The notes below the pieces were generated by a model. That model was not told where the DNA came from and did no database searches. It was given only the letters and a program-made list of their open reading frames with translations. A stretch of DNA of 58,243 nucleotides from Pleomorphochaeta sp. Its GTDB lineage: Bacteria > Spirochaetota > Spirochaetia > Sphaerochaetales > Sphaerochaetaceae. Below are positions 34,335 through 42,851 of the stretch, one piece after another. The stretch covers positions 1-58,243 of the forward strand of contig JAQQAS010000055.1 of the NCBI GenBank assembly GCA_028532815.1, written 5' to 3'. Within the stretch, counting starts at the first letter, position 1. Every line of letters starts with the position of its first letter. The position numbers and the translations under genes are program-made.

Positions 34335-35180
34335 CTAACCTTTTACAGCTCCGGCTACAACACCACTTATAATGAATTTTTGACAAATCAAATAAAAGAT
34401 TATTACTGGAATCATAGCTAAAACTAGCATTGCCATCATAGCACCCATATCTACAGAACCATAGCCACCTCTTAAATATTGAATAGCTACTGGTATAGTT
34501 TTATAATCATTACCAATTGTTAAATATGGTAATAGATAGTCATTCCAAACCCACATTGTATTTAATATTGCAACAGTAATTGCTGTTGGTTTTAACATAG
34601 GTAATACAATTTGGAAAAATGTAGAAACAGGTGTTGCTCCATCTATCATAGCAGCTTCTTCTAATGCAATGGGTACACTTTTTATAAATCCTGAGAATAG
34701 GAAAGTTGCTAATCCACATCCAAATCCAACATATAATATTATAATTCCAATTGGATTGTCTAAATGTAATATGTTTGCAGTTTTACTCATTGTAAACATT
34801 ACCATTTGGAAAGGAACAATCATGCTAAACATTAATAGAGAGAATGTTATTGAAGTAAACTTTGATTTAACTCTTGTTAAATACCAAGCTAACATACTAG
34901 TTACTACTGATATAGCAATTACAGAAAAAACTGTAATAAAAAGGGAATATCCAAAGGCTTTAAAAAAATGGATTTTGTTAATTCCTGTATCATAATTCAT
35001 CCAGCCAGCATACATCTCTGTCTTAAAAGGTAGGGCGAAAGGTCTATCATTTATAAAAAATTTTAATTTAAATGAATTGTATAATACAACAAAGATTGGA
35101 GCTAAAAAGACTATAGTTAAAGCAATTAATATTATAGATATAATAATCGTAGTAGATTTTTTTCTTCCGACTGTGCTCAT
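34335..35180 (-). CDS. Sugar ABC transporter permease, MalG type
   Basis: CUT1-family membrane subunit, 281 residues and about six helices. The EAA loop reads EEAAMIDGATPVSTFFQIVLPMLKP (about 173-197), and the family C-terminus is SGVVAGAVKG. GAAGGAGG precedes the start, which overlaps the partner permease stop by 4 nt (ATGA), so the pair is translationally coupled. The unit lacks its own ATPase. Confidence 0.94.
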   Translation of the reverse strand: MSTVGRKKSTTIIISIILIALTIVFLAPIFVVLYNSFKLKFFINDRPFALPFKTEMYAGWMNYDTGINKIHFFKAFGYSLFITVFSVIAISVVTSMLAWYLTRVKSKFTSITFSLLMFSMIVPFQMVMFTMSKTANILHLDNPIGIIILYVGFGCGLATFLFSGFIKSVPIALEEAAMIDGATPVSTFFQIVLPMLKPTAITVAILNTMWVWNDYLLPYLTIGNDYKTIPVAIQYLRGGYGSVDMGAMMAMLVLAMIPVIIFYLICQKFIISGVVAGAVKG

Positions 35181-36019
35181 GCCTCAACCTCCTTCTTTCT
35201 AGTAAAATGTAATTGTGTTAGAGCAAGTATTGCTACAATGATTGTAAATACAACAGCTTTTGCTTGTCCAACACCTTCAAATCCGACTCTACCATAGAAA
35301 GTATTGAAAATATTTAAAGCAAGCATTTCTGTGGTTTTTCCAGGTCCCCCATTTGTCAAAGCTAAGTTTTGGTCAAATAGTTTAAATCCGTTTGTAAGAG
35401 TTAAGAATGAACAGATAGTAATTGATGGCATAATTGAAGGGATTGTTACATGGAAGAGTGTATCTCTTCTGTTAGCTCCATCAATTTCTGCAGCTTCAAT
35501 TAATTCTTTTGGTATATTAATTAATCCAGCGATATAGATAATCATCATATATCCAACATTTTGCCAATTCATTAATATTACTAATCCCCAAAATCCATAT
35601 TTTGGATCAGTAACTAAAGTAACTTGGTATTTTAATAAAAATCCATTTAAAATGATCTGCCATATCCAACCTAGAACGATTCCGCCAATAAGGTTTGGCA
35701 TAAAGAATATAGTTCTATAAACATTTGTTCCTGGTACATTTCTAGTTAAAAGTATAGCAAGTGAGAATGCAATTATATTAATTGAAACAACACTTACGAT
35801 AGTGAATTTTACAGTAAACCATAAGGCATTAGTAAATTCTCCATTAAGAAACACATATTTGTAATTTTCAAGGCCTATCCAAGTAGCATTAGTAACGTCA
35901 GTAAATTTGCAAAATGATAATATTAATCCCATTATCATAGGGATAAAAAAGGCTATAGCGAAACAAATTAAGCCAGGGAGCGCAAATAGTGCGAAATATT
36001 TTTTTAATGCTTTCTGCAT
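35177..36019 (-). CDS. Sugar ABC transporter permease, MalF type
   Basis: Partner membrane subunit, 280 residues from ATG 36019 (MQKALKKYFALFALPG), with about six helices and the EAA loop EAAEIDGANRRDTLFHVTIPSIMP. I prefer 36019 over an in-frame ATG at 36055 because AAGGATTAGG lies directly upstream, while the 36055 codon sits in the loop of an intergenic hairpin with no ribosome site. It is read after the binding-protein gene. Confidence 0.93.
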   Translation of the reverse strand: MQKALKKYFALFALPGLICFAIAFFIPMIMGLILSFCKFTDVTNATWIGLENYKYVFLNGEFTNALWFTVKFTIVSVVSINIIAFSLAILLTRNVPGTNVYRTIFFMPNLIGGIVLGWIWQIILNGFLLKYQVTLVTDPKYGFWGLVILMNWQNVGYMMIIYIAGLINIPKELIEAAEIDGANRRDTLFHVTIPSIMPSITICSFLTLTNGFKLFDQNLALTNGGPGKTTEMLALNIFNTFYGRVGFEGVGQAKAVVFTIIVAILALTQLHFTRKKEVEA

Positions 36020-36041
36020 ACCTAATCCTTCTCTTTTTAAT

Positions 36042-36070
36042 ATATAAGCTGCCATAAAGACAGCTTATAT
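36042..36070 (-). promoter_or_regulatory. Intercistronic hairpin after the binding-protein gene
   Basis: ATATAAGCTG (36042-36051) and CAGCTTATAT (36061-36070) form a perfect 10-bp stem with a 9-nt loop, 10 nt after the binding-protein stop. No T run follows on the minus strand, so it more likely protects the 3' end of a processed binding-protein mRNA than terminates transcription. Confidence 0.65.
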
Positions 36071-36080
36071 TATATTTTCT

Positions 36081-37439
36081 TTAGTTGTTATGAGCAAGTT
36101 TATATTCTGATGCCCAATTGTTTTGGTAATTCTTAACTACAGTAGCCCAAGTCATTTGACCTTGTGCATATTGTAGTAAATCAGCACCAAAGTTGTTTTT
36201 GAATTCTTGTGAAGGAATTGCTGCGAAAGCCCAAGGAACGCTAGATACGCCATCTTTGTTCATCCATTTGACTACATCTTTTGCTAGAGGATCTGAAGGC
36301 ATTTCAGCTTCTGTGAATGTGTTAAATGGAGTAATGAAACCTAGTTTTTCTTGTACTAATTTTTTACCTGTATCAGAGGCAAATAACCAATATAGGAATT
36401 CATCAGCGTTAGCTTTTGCTGCATCAGATAAGTTATTATTAATACATAGATAGTTTTCTGTACCAACACATAACCCTTGAGATTCTTCACCATCTAAGCC
36501 CATGTATAATGGAATAAATTTAATATCATCAGGAGAAACTTTATTACCAGTAACACCTAAAATTTGACCAGCACCCCAGTTACCATTTTGTACCATAGCA
36601 CATTGACCTAAAGCAAATTCAGCCATTGAATCATCAACACTCTTTGAACCAATTAATGTTGGTGCAATTGTTGAATTGTTTAAATATAGATCGAATAAAG
36701 CTTTGAAGTTTTGGTTGTATTTGAAATCTGATGTGCTTGCAGCTAAACCAGCTTCAACAATACTGTTATAACCAGACATTTCTTTGAATTCTGCCCATAG
36801 TGGAACATCAACTAAGTGAGTTTGCCATCTCCAATCGTTACCAGCACTCATGGATGTTGATGCAAATACACCTTTAATTCCTAAAGCATCTTTATTAGCT
36901 TGCATATCTTCAACAACAGCTTTTAATGTTGCAAAGTTATTAATTTCTTCCATACTAGATACATTAACTTTCTTAGAAGCTAAGTCAAAGTATTTTTGCA
37001 TAATTGCAGCATTATAAATAATACCATAACCTTCAACAGCATAAGGAATAGCAGCAGGTTGTCCATCAATTTGTAGTGCCATGGATTTGTCACCTAAAAT
37101 TGAATAGAATTTAGTGTCAGTTAAAGGCATTGCATTGTCTTTATCAGCAGCTAAACCAATAGGTCCGTTTGTTTGGAAAACAGCAGGTGGATTACTTTTT
37201 GCCATTTCACTTTTTAGTGTTGAAGCATATTGTCCTGATGCAGCTGTAACAACTTTTAATTTAATACCAGTTTCTTTTTCAAAAGCAGGTGCTACTTCTT
37301 CAGTATAAATATCTGCTACTTCTGGTTTAAAGTTTAAGAAATAAACTTCGTCAGTTGCTTTTGATTCTGATGTACCGTTTGCGAATAATGATGCGCCAAG
37401 TACTAATAGAGTAGTTAGTAAGACTAAACTTTTCTTCAT
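36081..37439 (-). CDS. Alpha-glucan ABC transporter substrate-binding protein
   Basis: Family-1 solute-binding protein, 452 residues, expected to bind maltodextrins outside the inner membrane. A Sec signal peptide (about 1-20, LGASLFA) is followed by NGTSESKA, the non-lipidated spirochaete-type pattern. Binding-lobe landmarks include AAIPYAVEGYGIIYNAAIMQKY and FALGQCAMVQNGNWGAGQI. AAGGAG lies 8 nt before ATG. It is the first gene of binding protein-permease-permease-lacI-malQ, with two LacI-type palindromes inside its promoter. The sugar is inferred from MalQ and the divergent GH13. Confidence 0.93.
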   Translation of the reverse strand: MKKSLVLLTTLLVLGASLFANGTSESKATDEVYFLNFKPEVADIYTEEVAPAFEKETGIKLKVVTAASGQYASTLKSEMAKSNPPAVFQTNGPIGLAADKDNAMPLTDTKFYSILGDKSMALQIDGQPAAIPYAVEGYGIIYNAAIMQKYFDLASKKVNVSSMEEINNFATLKAVVEDMQANKDALGIKGVFASTSMSAGNDWRWQTHLVDVPLWAEFKEMSGYNSIVEAGLAASTSDFKYNQNFKALFDLYLNNSTIAPTLIGSKSVDDSMAEFALGQCAMVQNGNWGAGQILGVTGNKVSPDDIKFIPLYMGLDGEESQGLCVGTENYLCINNNLSDAAKANADEFLYWLFASDTGKKLVQEKLGFITPFNTFTEAEMPSDPLAKDVVKWMNKDGVSSVPWAFAAIPSQEFKNNFGADLLQYAQGQMTWATVVKNYQNNWASEYKLAHNN

Positions 37440-37474
37440 TTGATTTTCTCCTTTTTCAAAAAATCATTAAATAT

Positions 37475-37495
37475 TTTCAAAAATAATTTTTGAAA
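37475..37495 (-). repeat. 21-bp palindrome in the binding-protein leader
   Basis: TTTCAAAAAT (37475-37484) and ATTTTTGAAA (37486-37495) are perfect inverted arms around one base. It lies between the predicted transcription start and the ATG, so it may fold in the mRNA leader or be a second protein site. Confidence 0.5.
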
Positions 37496-37512
37496 TTTAA
37501 GTTTACTACGCT

Positions 37513-37541
37513 ATAGTAAACCGGTTTTGTAAACCGGTCAA
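37513..37541 (-). promoter_or_regulatory. Promoter of the alpha-glucan uptake unit with two LacI-type operators
   Basis: On the minus strand TTGACC (37541-37536), a 17-nt spacer and TACTAT (37518-37513). The spacer holds the palindrome AAACCGGTTT (37518-37527), and a second ACCGGT (37533-37538) overlaps the -35. The two are inverted copies (ACCGGTTT-tgt-AAACCGGT) three bases apart. A bound repressor would block polymerase directly. Confidence 0.7.
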
Positions 37542-37618
37542 CTAAAATGTTAATAATTTTATAAAAGTTTTAGTTTACCACTATTTTGCCGTTTTTATAT
37601 TAATTTTTGTTAAGTAGA

Positions 37619-37628
37619 AAACCGGTTT
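37619..37628. promoter_or_regulatory. Third LacI-type operator AAACCGGTTT
   Basis: A perfect 10-bp palindrome AAACCGGTTT lies midway between the two divergent promoters, 101 bp centre-to-centre from the first copy, so looping between sites is possible. The shared central CG is typical of LacI-family operators. Confidence 0.65.
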
Positions 37629-37672
37629 ACAAGTAATAACTAAGTAATTTAAACAGTTTTTTTAGAAAAATG

Positions 37673-37701
37673 TTGATATTTTTTAATAAAGCCGGTGTAA
37701 T
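37673..37701 (+). promoter_or_regulatory. Promoter of the GH13 gene with a partial operator
   Basis: TTGATA (37673-37678), a 17-nt spacer and TGTAAT (37696-37701). GCCGGT (37691-37696), a degenerate copy of the operator core, overlaps the spacer end and -10. AGGGAG precedes the ATG at 37733. Confidence 0.6.
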
Positions 37702-37732
37702 AAAGAGGAAAAAGAAAATTTAAGGGAGAATT

Positions 37733-39580
37733 ATGTTAGATATAAACAATTATTTTGATTTTAATATTAGTAGGAATTTTGTTGCCCCTTTATATCCTAA
37801 AAAAGGTGAAGAAGTAAAAATTAATATTATTGGATTAAGTGATTTAAATTTTGTTAGATTGAATTATAAAAAGAATGGAAGTTGGGATTCTTTAATTTTA
37901 AATATAGAAAAAAAATTAAATAATGAATTAGCTTTATATAGTGGAAATTTCATTATTGAAGAAGATACTTTATTGAATTTTACCTTTGAAAGGAATCTAG
38001 TATTTTATAATTATAGTAAAAGAGGGGTTAGTGTATTTCAACCTTGTGATAATGATAGTTTTGAAATAAAAGTAGATATTGAAGCACCACTTTGGCCAAG
38101 TAATTCAGTCTGTTACCAAATTTTTCCAGATAGATTTAGAAATGGTAATCCAGAAATTGGAGTTAAGGATAATCAGTATGAATTTGATGGTGCTTTAACT
38201 ATTGAGAGAAACTTTGATCAACCTCCATTGGAATTTGAAAAAGGTAGATGTGTAGATTTTTATAATGGTGATTTGAAAGGAGTAGAAGATTCATTAAATT
38301 ATTTAAAGAGTTTAGGAGTAAATTGTATCTACTTGAATCCTATTGGAGTTTCTAAAACAACTCATAGATATGATTGTTGTGATTTTTTTCATGTTGATCC
38401 GAATCTTGGAGGAGATGAAGCTTTAATTTCTTTAATTGATGCTGCACATAAACAATCAATAAAAGTTATTGTAGATATTTCAATAAATCATACTGGTATT
38501 GAGCATCCTTGGTTTAAAACTGCATTAAATGATAAAAAATCTAAGGAAGCAGCTTATTATTATATTGATGAAAATAATAATATTACTTTCTGGCAAGGTG
38601 TAAAAACACTTCCTCAGCTAAATTATAATAATCAAGAGTTAAGAGATTTAATGTATAGGGATGAAAACTCTGTTATTAAAAAATTCTTAAAACCTCCTTT
38701 TAATCAAGATGGTTGGAGATTTGATGTTGCCGATGAGGTTGGAAGAAAAGATAATGATCAATTTAATGATGAAATTTGGAGAGAAGTTAGAAAAAGTATA
38801 AAAGAAGAAAATCCTAATGCATATATATTAGCTGAAAGTTGGATTGATAGTAGTGATCATTTACAAGGAGATCAATGGGATGCAACAATGAATTATATTG
38901 GTTGTAGTAGACCCATTAGAAGATGGATGGGAGAAGAAGATAGATTTACTTGTAACAACTGGGGACATTCTCCTAGAAAAGTAAATGAATATAGTGAAAT
39001 GGATTTAACTAAAGCATTAGAAGCTCAATTAGATTCAATTCCTGCACAAATGGCACAATTTCAAATGAACTTGATTGACTCCCATGATACGCCAAGACTT
39101 CATAATAATACTGAAGTATTTGATTGGAATAATTATAAAGGTGCAATTATCCTTATGTATACCCTTCCTGGTATGCCAAGTGTTTATTATGGTGATGAAA
39201 TTGGAATCGCTGGTGCAATGGGTTCTGTGGAAATGAGCAGATATCCAATGCAATGGGATGAGAATAAATGGAATAAAGATTTTTATAGTTTATATAAAAC
39301 CTTAGGAACTTTTAGATCTGATTATAATAATGTTTTATATTTAAGTTCTTATAAGCTTTTGAAGCTAGATGATAATCTTTTTGTTTTAGCTAGATATAAT
39401 TCACAAAAGGTAATATTTAGTATTTTAAATAAAAATGATAAAGAAATGGAACTAGATTTAGATATTCCATATTTAACTTTGGACAAAGTAGAAAAATCCG
39501 TATTTGATACAAAAGTTGTTGATAAAAAAGTTTATTTAAATCCAAAAGAAAATGCTTTAATTATTTTTACCAGAAAATAA
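37733..39580 (+). CDS. GH13 alpha-glycosidase (cyclomaltodextrinase/neopullulanase type)
   Basis: Cytoplasmic hydrolase of cyclodextrins, maltodextrins or pullulan fragments. The 615 residues have an N-terminal beta domain (about 1-115), then the catalytic barrel starting CYQIFPDRFRNG. Region I is DISINHTG, region II GWRFDVADE with nucleophile D331, region III LAESW with acid E368, and region IV SHDTPR with H451/D452. The N domain and no signal peptide match the CDase/neopullulanase subfamily. It is divergent from the uptake operon and shares its operator region, so the genes should be induced together. Confidence 0.94.
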   Translation: MLDINNYFDFNISRNFVAPLYPKKGEEVKINIIGLSDLNFVRLNYKKNGSWDSLILNIEKKLNNELALYSGNFIIEEDTLLNFTFERNLVFYNYSKRGVSVFQPCDNDSFEIKVDIEAPLWPSNSVCYQIFPDRFRNGNPEIGVKDNQYEFDGALTIERNFDQPPLEFEKGRCVDFYNGDLKGVEDSLNYLKSLGVNCIYLNPIGVSKTTHRYDCCDFFHVDPNLGGDEALISLIDAAHKQSIKVIVDISINHTGIEHPWFKTALNDKKSKEAAYYYIDENNNITFWQGVKTLPQLNYNNQELRDLMYRDENSVIKKFLKPPFNQDGWRFDVADEVGRKDNDQFNDEIWREVRKSIKEENPNAYILAESWIDSSDHLQGDQWDATMNYIGCSRPIRRWMGEEDRFTCNNWGHSPRKVNEYSEMDLTKALEAQLDSIPAQMAQFQMNLIDSHDTPRLHNNTEVFDWNNYKGAIILMYTLPGMPSVYYGDEIGIAGAMGSVEMSRYPMQWDENKWNKDFYSLYKTLGTFRSDYNNVLYLSSYKLLKLDDNLFVLARYNSQKVIFSILNKNDKEMELDLDIPYLTLDKVEKSVFDTKVVDKKVYLNPKENALIIFTRK

Positions 39581-39733
39581 TATAAACAAAATATTATAAT
39601 AATTGCAACTTTATTATACATTTGAGTTATTTGTAAAAAAAATGAATATTTTTTTTAGGAATAAGTTATTGTTAAGTTGCAATTATTTAAATTTTCGGCC
39701 ATTATAAATTGTCAAAAAGTAGGAGTTTTTATA

Positions 39734-41236
39734 ATGGCATATATTTTTGACGAACCGTCTAGAACTTTTTCTGAGTACTTATTAGTTCCCGGTTATTCTA
39801 GTGACAAATGTTTAGTTAGCAATGTAAAATTGACAACACCTTTAGTTAAATTTAAAAAAGGTGAAGAAAGTTCTATTAAACTAAATATTCCTTTAGTTAG
39901 TGCAATAATGCAAAGTGTTAGTGGAGAAAAAATGGGTATAGCTCTTGCACGTGAAGGTGGCTGTTCCTTTATTTTTGGCTCTCAACCTATTGAAAAACAA
40001 GCTGAAATGGTTAGAAAAGTTAAAGCGTTTAAAGCAGGGTTTGTCCCATCTGATTCTAATTTGAGCGAAGAGGATACACTTAAAGATATTCTTCAACTAA
40101 AGGAAAAAAGTGGACACTCAACAGTTGCAATTACACAAGATGGTTCTCAACATGGAAAACTACTTGGTGTTGTAACTTCAAGAGATTATAGAATATCTAG
40201 AATGAGCTTAGATACTAAAATTAAAGAATTTATGACTCCTTTTAGTAAACTAATTTATGCAAAAGATGGGGTGACCTTATCACAAGCAAATGATATTTTA
40301 TGGGATAATAAATTAAATGCATTACCGGTTGTAGATGAAAATCAAAGATTAAAATATTTTGTATTTAGAAAAGACTATGATACACATAAAGACAATCCAA
40401 ATGAACTATTAGATCAAAATAAAAGTTATATAGTTGGGGCAGGTATTAATACAAGAGATTATGAAGATAGAATCCCCGCATTAATAGATGCAGGTTGTGA
40501 TGTATTGTGTATAGACAGTTCAGAGGGTTTTTCTCAATGGCAAAAAAATACACTTTCTTTTGTTAGGGAAAAATATGGAGACAGTGTAAAAATTGGAGCG
40601 GGAAATATTGTTGATAGAGAAGGTTTTCGCTTCTTAGCTGAAGCCGGTGCTGATTTTATAAAAGTTGGTATTGGTGGTGGTTCTATTTGTATTACAAGAG
40701 AAACAAAAGGAATTGGAAGAGGGCAGGCTACAGCTATGATTGAAGTCGCTAAGGCTAGAGATGAATATTTTAAAGAAACAGGTATTTATATTCCTATTTG
40801 CTCTGATGGTGGTATTGTCCATGATTACCACATGACTTTAGCTCTTGCTATGGGTGCAGACTTTTTGATGCTAGGTAGATATTTTGCTCGATTTGATGAA
40901 AGCCCAACTCAAAGAATAAATGTAAATGGTTCATACATGAAAGAATATTGGGGAGAAGGTAGTGCTAGGGCTAGAAACTGGCAGAGATACGATTTAGGTG
41001 GAGATAAAAAACTTTCTTTTGTTGAAGGCGTAGATTCTTATGTCCCATATGCAGGAAGTTTACACAATGGTGTACTTCAGTCTTTAAATAAAGTTAAAAG
41101 CACAATGTGTAATTGTGGTGCTCTAACTTTAGATGAACTAAAATCAAAAGCTAAATTAACAGTAGTTTCATCAACCTCAATAGTTGAGGGTGGTGCTCAT
41201 GATGTTGTTTTAAAAGAAAATAGAACTAATAATTAA
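39734..41236 (+). CDS. guaB: IMP dehydrogenase
   Basis: NAD-dependent oxidation of IMP to XMP, the committed step to GMP. The start is taken at ATG 39734 (AGGAG upstream), not an in-frame TTG 57 nt earlier, giving 500 residues. Barrel motifs: [12 protein letters not shown] near the N-terminus, two CBS domains (about 95-215), CIDSSEGFS, then [47 protein letters not shown] with catalytic C319 and the flap [18 protein letters not shown]. The [15 protein letters not shown] form is a recognisable IMPDH variant. The preceding ~150 nt hold no riboswitch that I recognise. Confidence 0.96.
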   Translation: MAYIFDEPSRTFSEYLLVPGYSSDKCLVSNVKLTTPLVKFKKGEESSIKLNIPLVSAIMQSVSGEKMGIALAREGGCSFIFGSQPIEKQAEMVRKVKAFKAGFVPSDSNLSEEDTLKDILQLKEKSGHSTVAITQDGSQHGKLLGVVTSRDYRISRMSLDTKIKEFMTPFSKLIYAKDGVTLSQANDILWDNKLNALPVVDENQRLKYFVFRKDYDTHKDNPNELLDQNKSYIVGAGINTRDYEDRIPALIDAGCDVLCIDSSEGFSQWQKNTLSFVREKYGDSVKIGAGNIVDREGFRFLAEAGADFIKVGIGGGSICITRETKGIGRGQATAMIEVAKARDEYFKETGIYIPICSDGGIVHDYHMTLALAMGADFLMLGRYFARFDESPTQRINVNGSYMKEYWGEGSARARNWQRYDLGGDKKLSFVEGVDSYVPYAGSLHNGVLQSLNKVKSTMCNCGALTLDELKSKAKLTVVSSTSIVEGGAHDVVLKENRTNN

Positions 41237-41246
41237 TATTTTGTAG

Positions 41247-41282
41247 CTAAGATATCTTTATAAAAGAATAAAGATATCTTAG
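41247..41282. terminator. 15-bp hairpin between convergent guaB and TIGR00300 genes
   Basis: CTAAGATATCTTTAT (41247-41261) and its exact reverse complement (41268-41282) flank a 6-nt loop. It lies 10 nt after the guaB stop and 7 nt after the end of the convergent gene. No T run follows on either side, so it may act as a transcript-end stabiliser or a weak bidirectional terminator. Confidence 0.6.
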
Positions 41283-41289
41283 TAGTCTA

Positions 41290-42504
41290 TTATTCACAAT
41301 TAAGCTTTTCACTTAAGGTTTTTAAAAATAGGCCAACATCACTAACAACTCCAATAGCTTGCCCTGTTCCTCTATCAGAAAGTTTTGTGACAACAGCTGG
41401 ATTTATATCAACACAAATTGTCTTTGTAGATGAAGGTGTCATATTACCCGTTCCAATACTATGAAGCATAGTTGATAACATTAAAATCATATCAGCACCT
41501 TTAATAATTTGTGCATATTGAGTTTGTGCTTCAATCATATCATTTACAGTCTCAGGTAAGGGGCCATCATCTCTAATAGATCCAGCTAAGCAGTATGGTA
41601 TATTATTTTTTATAATTTCATACATAACTCCGTCTCTTAGAACATCATTATCAATAGCGTTTTTAATTGAACCTTGTCCATATATTATATTAATAGCTTT
41701 CATGTGATGGTTGTGACCGTGTTCAGTGACCTTGCCTGTATTGATGTCAACACCGAGAGATGTGTTTAAGAACCTAGATTCTAAATCATGAACAGCAATG
41801 GCATTTCCCCCTAGAAATCCATCTACATAACCATTTCTGATTAAAGAAGCTAGATAATCAGCACCACCAGTGTGGATAACAACAGGACCTGCTACAACAA
41901 CAATTTTACCATTTCTTTTTTTAATTTCATTAATTTCAGTAGCAATTTTACTTACTGCAATCTCTCCACGTCTTTCAGAGGATACATCATTTGACATAAA
42001 AGCAAATCCACCAGTATTTGCTTCAATTTGAGGAGGGTAAACTCGAACACTTTCTCCTTCAACTAAAATCAAATCATCTTTTTTTATATCTCTTAATTTA
42101 ACACACCTTAATGTAGTTTCATTTTCTTTGACAATTACAGCATCCATTCTCTGATCTTTGACTTCAATCCATTTATTATTAACAAATACTTCAGTTCTAT
42201 GGTTAGTAGTAGAATAAAAATGCTGAGGAGCATGTTTATCTTTATCTGCTTTTTCGAATTTAGCATTTTCGTTATTTAATGTATAAACGCCAAGAGGAGA
42301 TATTTTTTTAAGAATAGAGTCTAAAGAATCCTCATCGTTACTCGTTATTGAAAATCTAACAACAGATTGTTCATCAGGTTGCTTTCCAATAACCATTTCT
42401 TCTACAGAATAATCTAAACCTTCGTCCAAAATTGTATTAACTATTTTAGAAAATAATCCTGAGTCAATTAAATGACCCTTAGCTTGATAAATATTTTTTT
42501 TCAT
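41290..42504 (-). CDS. TIGR00300 (LOR/SDH-type) enzyme, putative ornithine cyclodeaminase
   Basis: The 404-residue protein matches the TIGR00300 family: an N-terminal ACT-like part (AKGHLIDSGLFSKIVNTILDEG), then a middle domain with GGFAFMSNDVSSERRGE and a Rossmann-like C-terminal half with VVAGPVVIHTGGADYLASLIRNGYVDGFLGGNAIAVHD and VTEHGHNHHMKAINI. Relatives are an archaeal NAD-dependent ornithine cyclodeaminase (ornithine to proline + ammonia) and the C-terminal half of cyanobacterial arginine-guanidine-removing enzyme AgrE/ArgZ. No arginine dihydrolase domain is attached here. The family call is firm; the activity is inferred. The mRNA looks leaderless (-10-like TACAAT 6 nt before ATG, no Shine-Dalgarno). 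Confidence 0.85.
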   Translation of the reverse strand: MKKNIYQAKGHLIDSGLFSKIVNTILDEGLDYSVEEMVIGKQPDEQSVVRFSITSNDEDSLDSILKKISPLGVYTLNNENAKFEKADKDKHAPQHFYSTTNHRTEVFVNNKWIEVKDQRMDAVIVKENETTLRCVKLRDIKKDDLILVEGESVRVYPPQIEANTGGFAFMSNDVSSERRGEIAVSKIATEINEIKKRNGKIVVVAGPVVIHTGGADYLASLIRNGYVDGFLGGNAIAVHDLESRFLNTSLGVDINTGKVTEHGHNHHMKAINIIYGQGSIKNAIDNDVLRDGVMYEIIKNNIPYCLAGSIRDDGPLPETVNDMIEAQTQYAQIIKGADMILMLSTMLHSIGTGNMTPSSTKTICVDINPAVVTKLSDRGTGQAIGVVSDVGLFLKTLSEKLNCE

Positions 42505-42510
42505 ACAAAC

Positions 42511-42538
42511 ATTGTACCTTATTTAGAAAAAAATACAA
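42511..42538 (-). promoter_or_regulatory. Putative promoter giving a leaderless TIGR00300 mRNA
   Basis: On the minus strand TTGTAT (42538-42533), a 16-nt spacer and TACAAT (42516-42511), 6 nt from ATG 42504. It starts just after the tRNA terminator, so the gene is separate from tRNA-Val. Confidence 0.5.
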
Positions 42539-42551
42539 TTACAAAATTAAT

Positions 42552-42581
42552 AAAAAAAGATCCTCAAATAATTGAGAATCT
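42552..42581 (-). terminator. Intrinsic terminator of tRNA-Val
   Basis: On the minus strand a 10-bp stem (42581-42572 with 42567-42558, one T-G pair) and a 4-nt loop are followed by seven T residues (42558-42552). It begins 5 nt after the tRNA 3' end. Confidence 0.9.
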
Positions 42582-42586
42582 TAAAG

Positions 42587-42658
42587 TGAGCGGAGAGGGA
42601 TTTGAACCCCCGACCAGTTGCGTGTAAGGCAACCGCTCTCCCACTGAGCTATCCGCCC
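42587..42658 (-). tRNA. tRNA-Val (anticodon UAC)
   Basis: A complete 72-nt cloverleaf on the minus strand: 7-bp acceptor (GGGCGGA with TCCGCTC, one G-U), D arm GCTC-AGTGGGA-GAGC, anticodon arm GTTGC-CTTACAC-GCAAC with anticodon TAC, 5-nt variable loop TGGTC, T arm GGGGG-TTCAAAT-CCCTC and discriminator A. CCA is not encoded (CTTT follows), so the cca product must add it. It has its own promoter and terminator. Confidence 0.97.
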
Positions 42659-42671
42659 GAGTACGTTATGG

Positions 42672-42701
42672 AATATACCAAAGATGCCATTATTTAGTCA
42701 A
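42672..42701 (-). promoter_or_regulatory. Promoter of tRNA-Val
   Basis: On the minus strand TTGACT (42701-42696), an 18-nt spacer and TATATT (42677-42672), 13 nt before the mature tRNA 5' end. The remaining stretch to 42851 is AT-rich; I see no other gene in it. It must contain the promoter of the peptide transporter, which I could not place. Confidence 0.7.
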
Positions 42702-42851
42702 CACAATTATTAAAAAAAAATATTTTTTTTAAATATAACTTATTTTACAGTATTTTAACTTTTATTTTTAATGTACTAGAGAACATAACAAATTTTATAT
42801 ATACTTAGCTTAACACTCAATAAGTGGCAAATATGGGTAAGGGGTTATTCA

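Noticed and set aside
34669-34995. A 108-codon plus-strand frame inside the MalG-type permease gene.
   Set aside because: It is antisense to a clear permease gene, with no ribosome site and no recognisable motif.
35177-36055. A longer MalF-type permease starting at 36055.
   Set aside because: The 36055 ATG lies in the loop of a 10-bp hairpin without a ribosome site, while ATG 36019 has AAGGATTAGG and the normal family N-terminus.
39581-39733. A purine riboswitch before guaB.
   Set aside because: The 153 nt show no purine-aptamer core or terminator hairpin.
39677-41236. IMP dehydrogenase starting at TTG 39677.
   Set aside because: The extra residues are not part of the family, and AGGAG sits before ATG 39734.
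42505-42851. A possible riboswitch or small RNA in the 347-nt gap around tRNA-Val.
   Set aside because: Apart from the tRNA, its promoter and terminator, and the TIGR00300 promoter, the gap is AT-rich without a stable fold that I could find.
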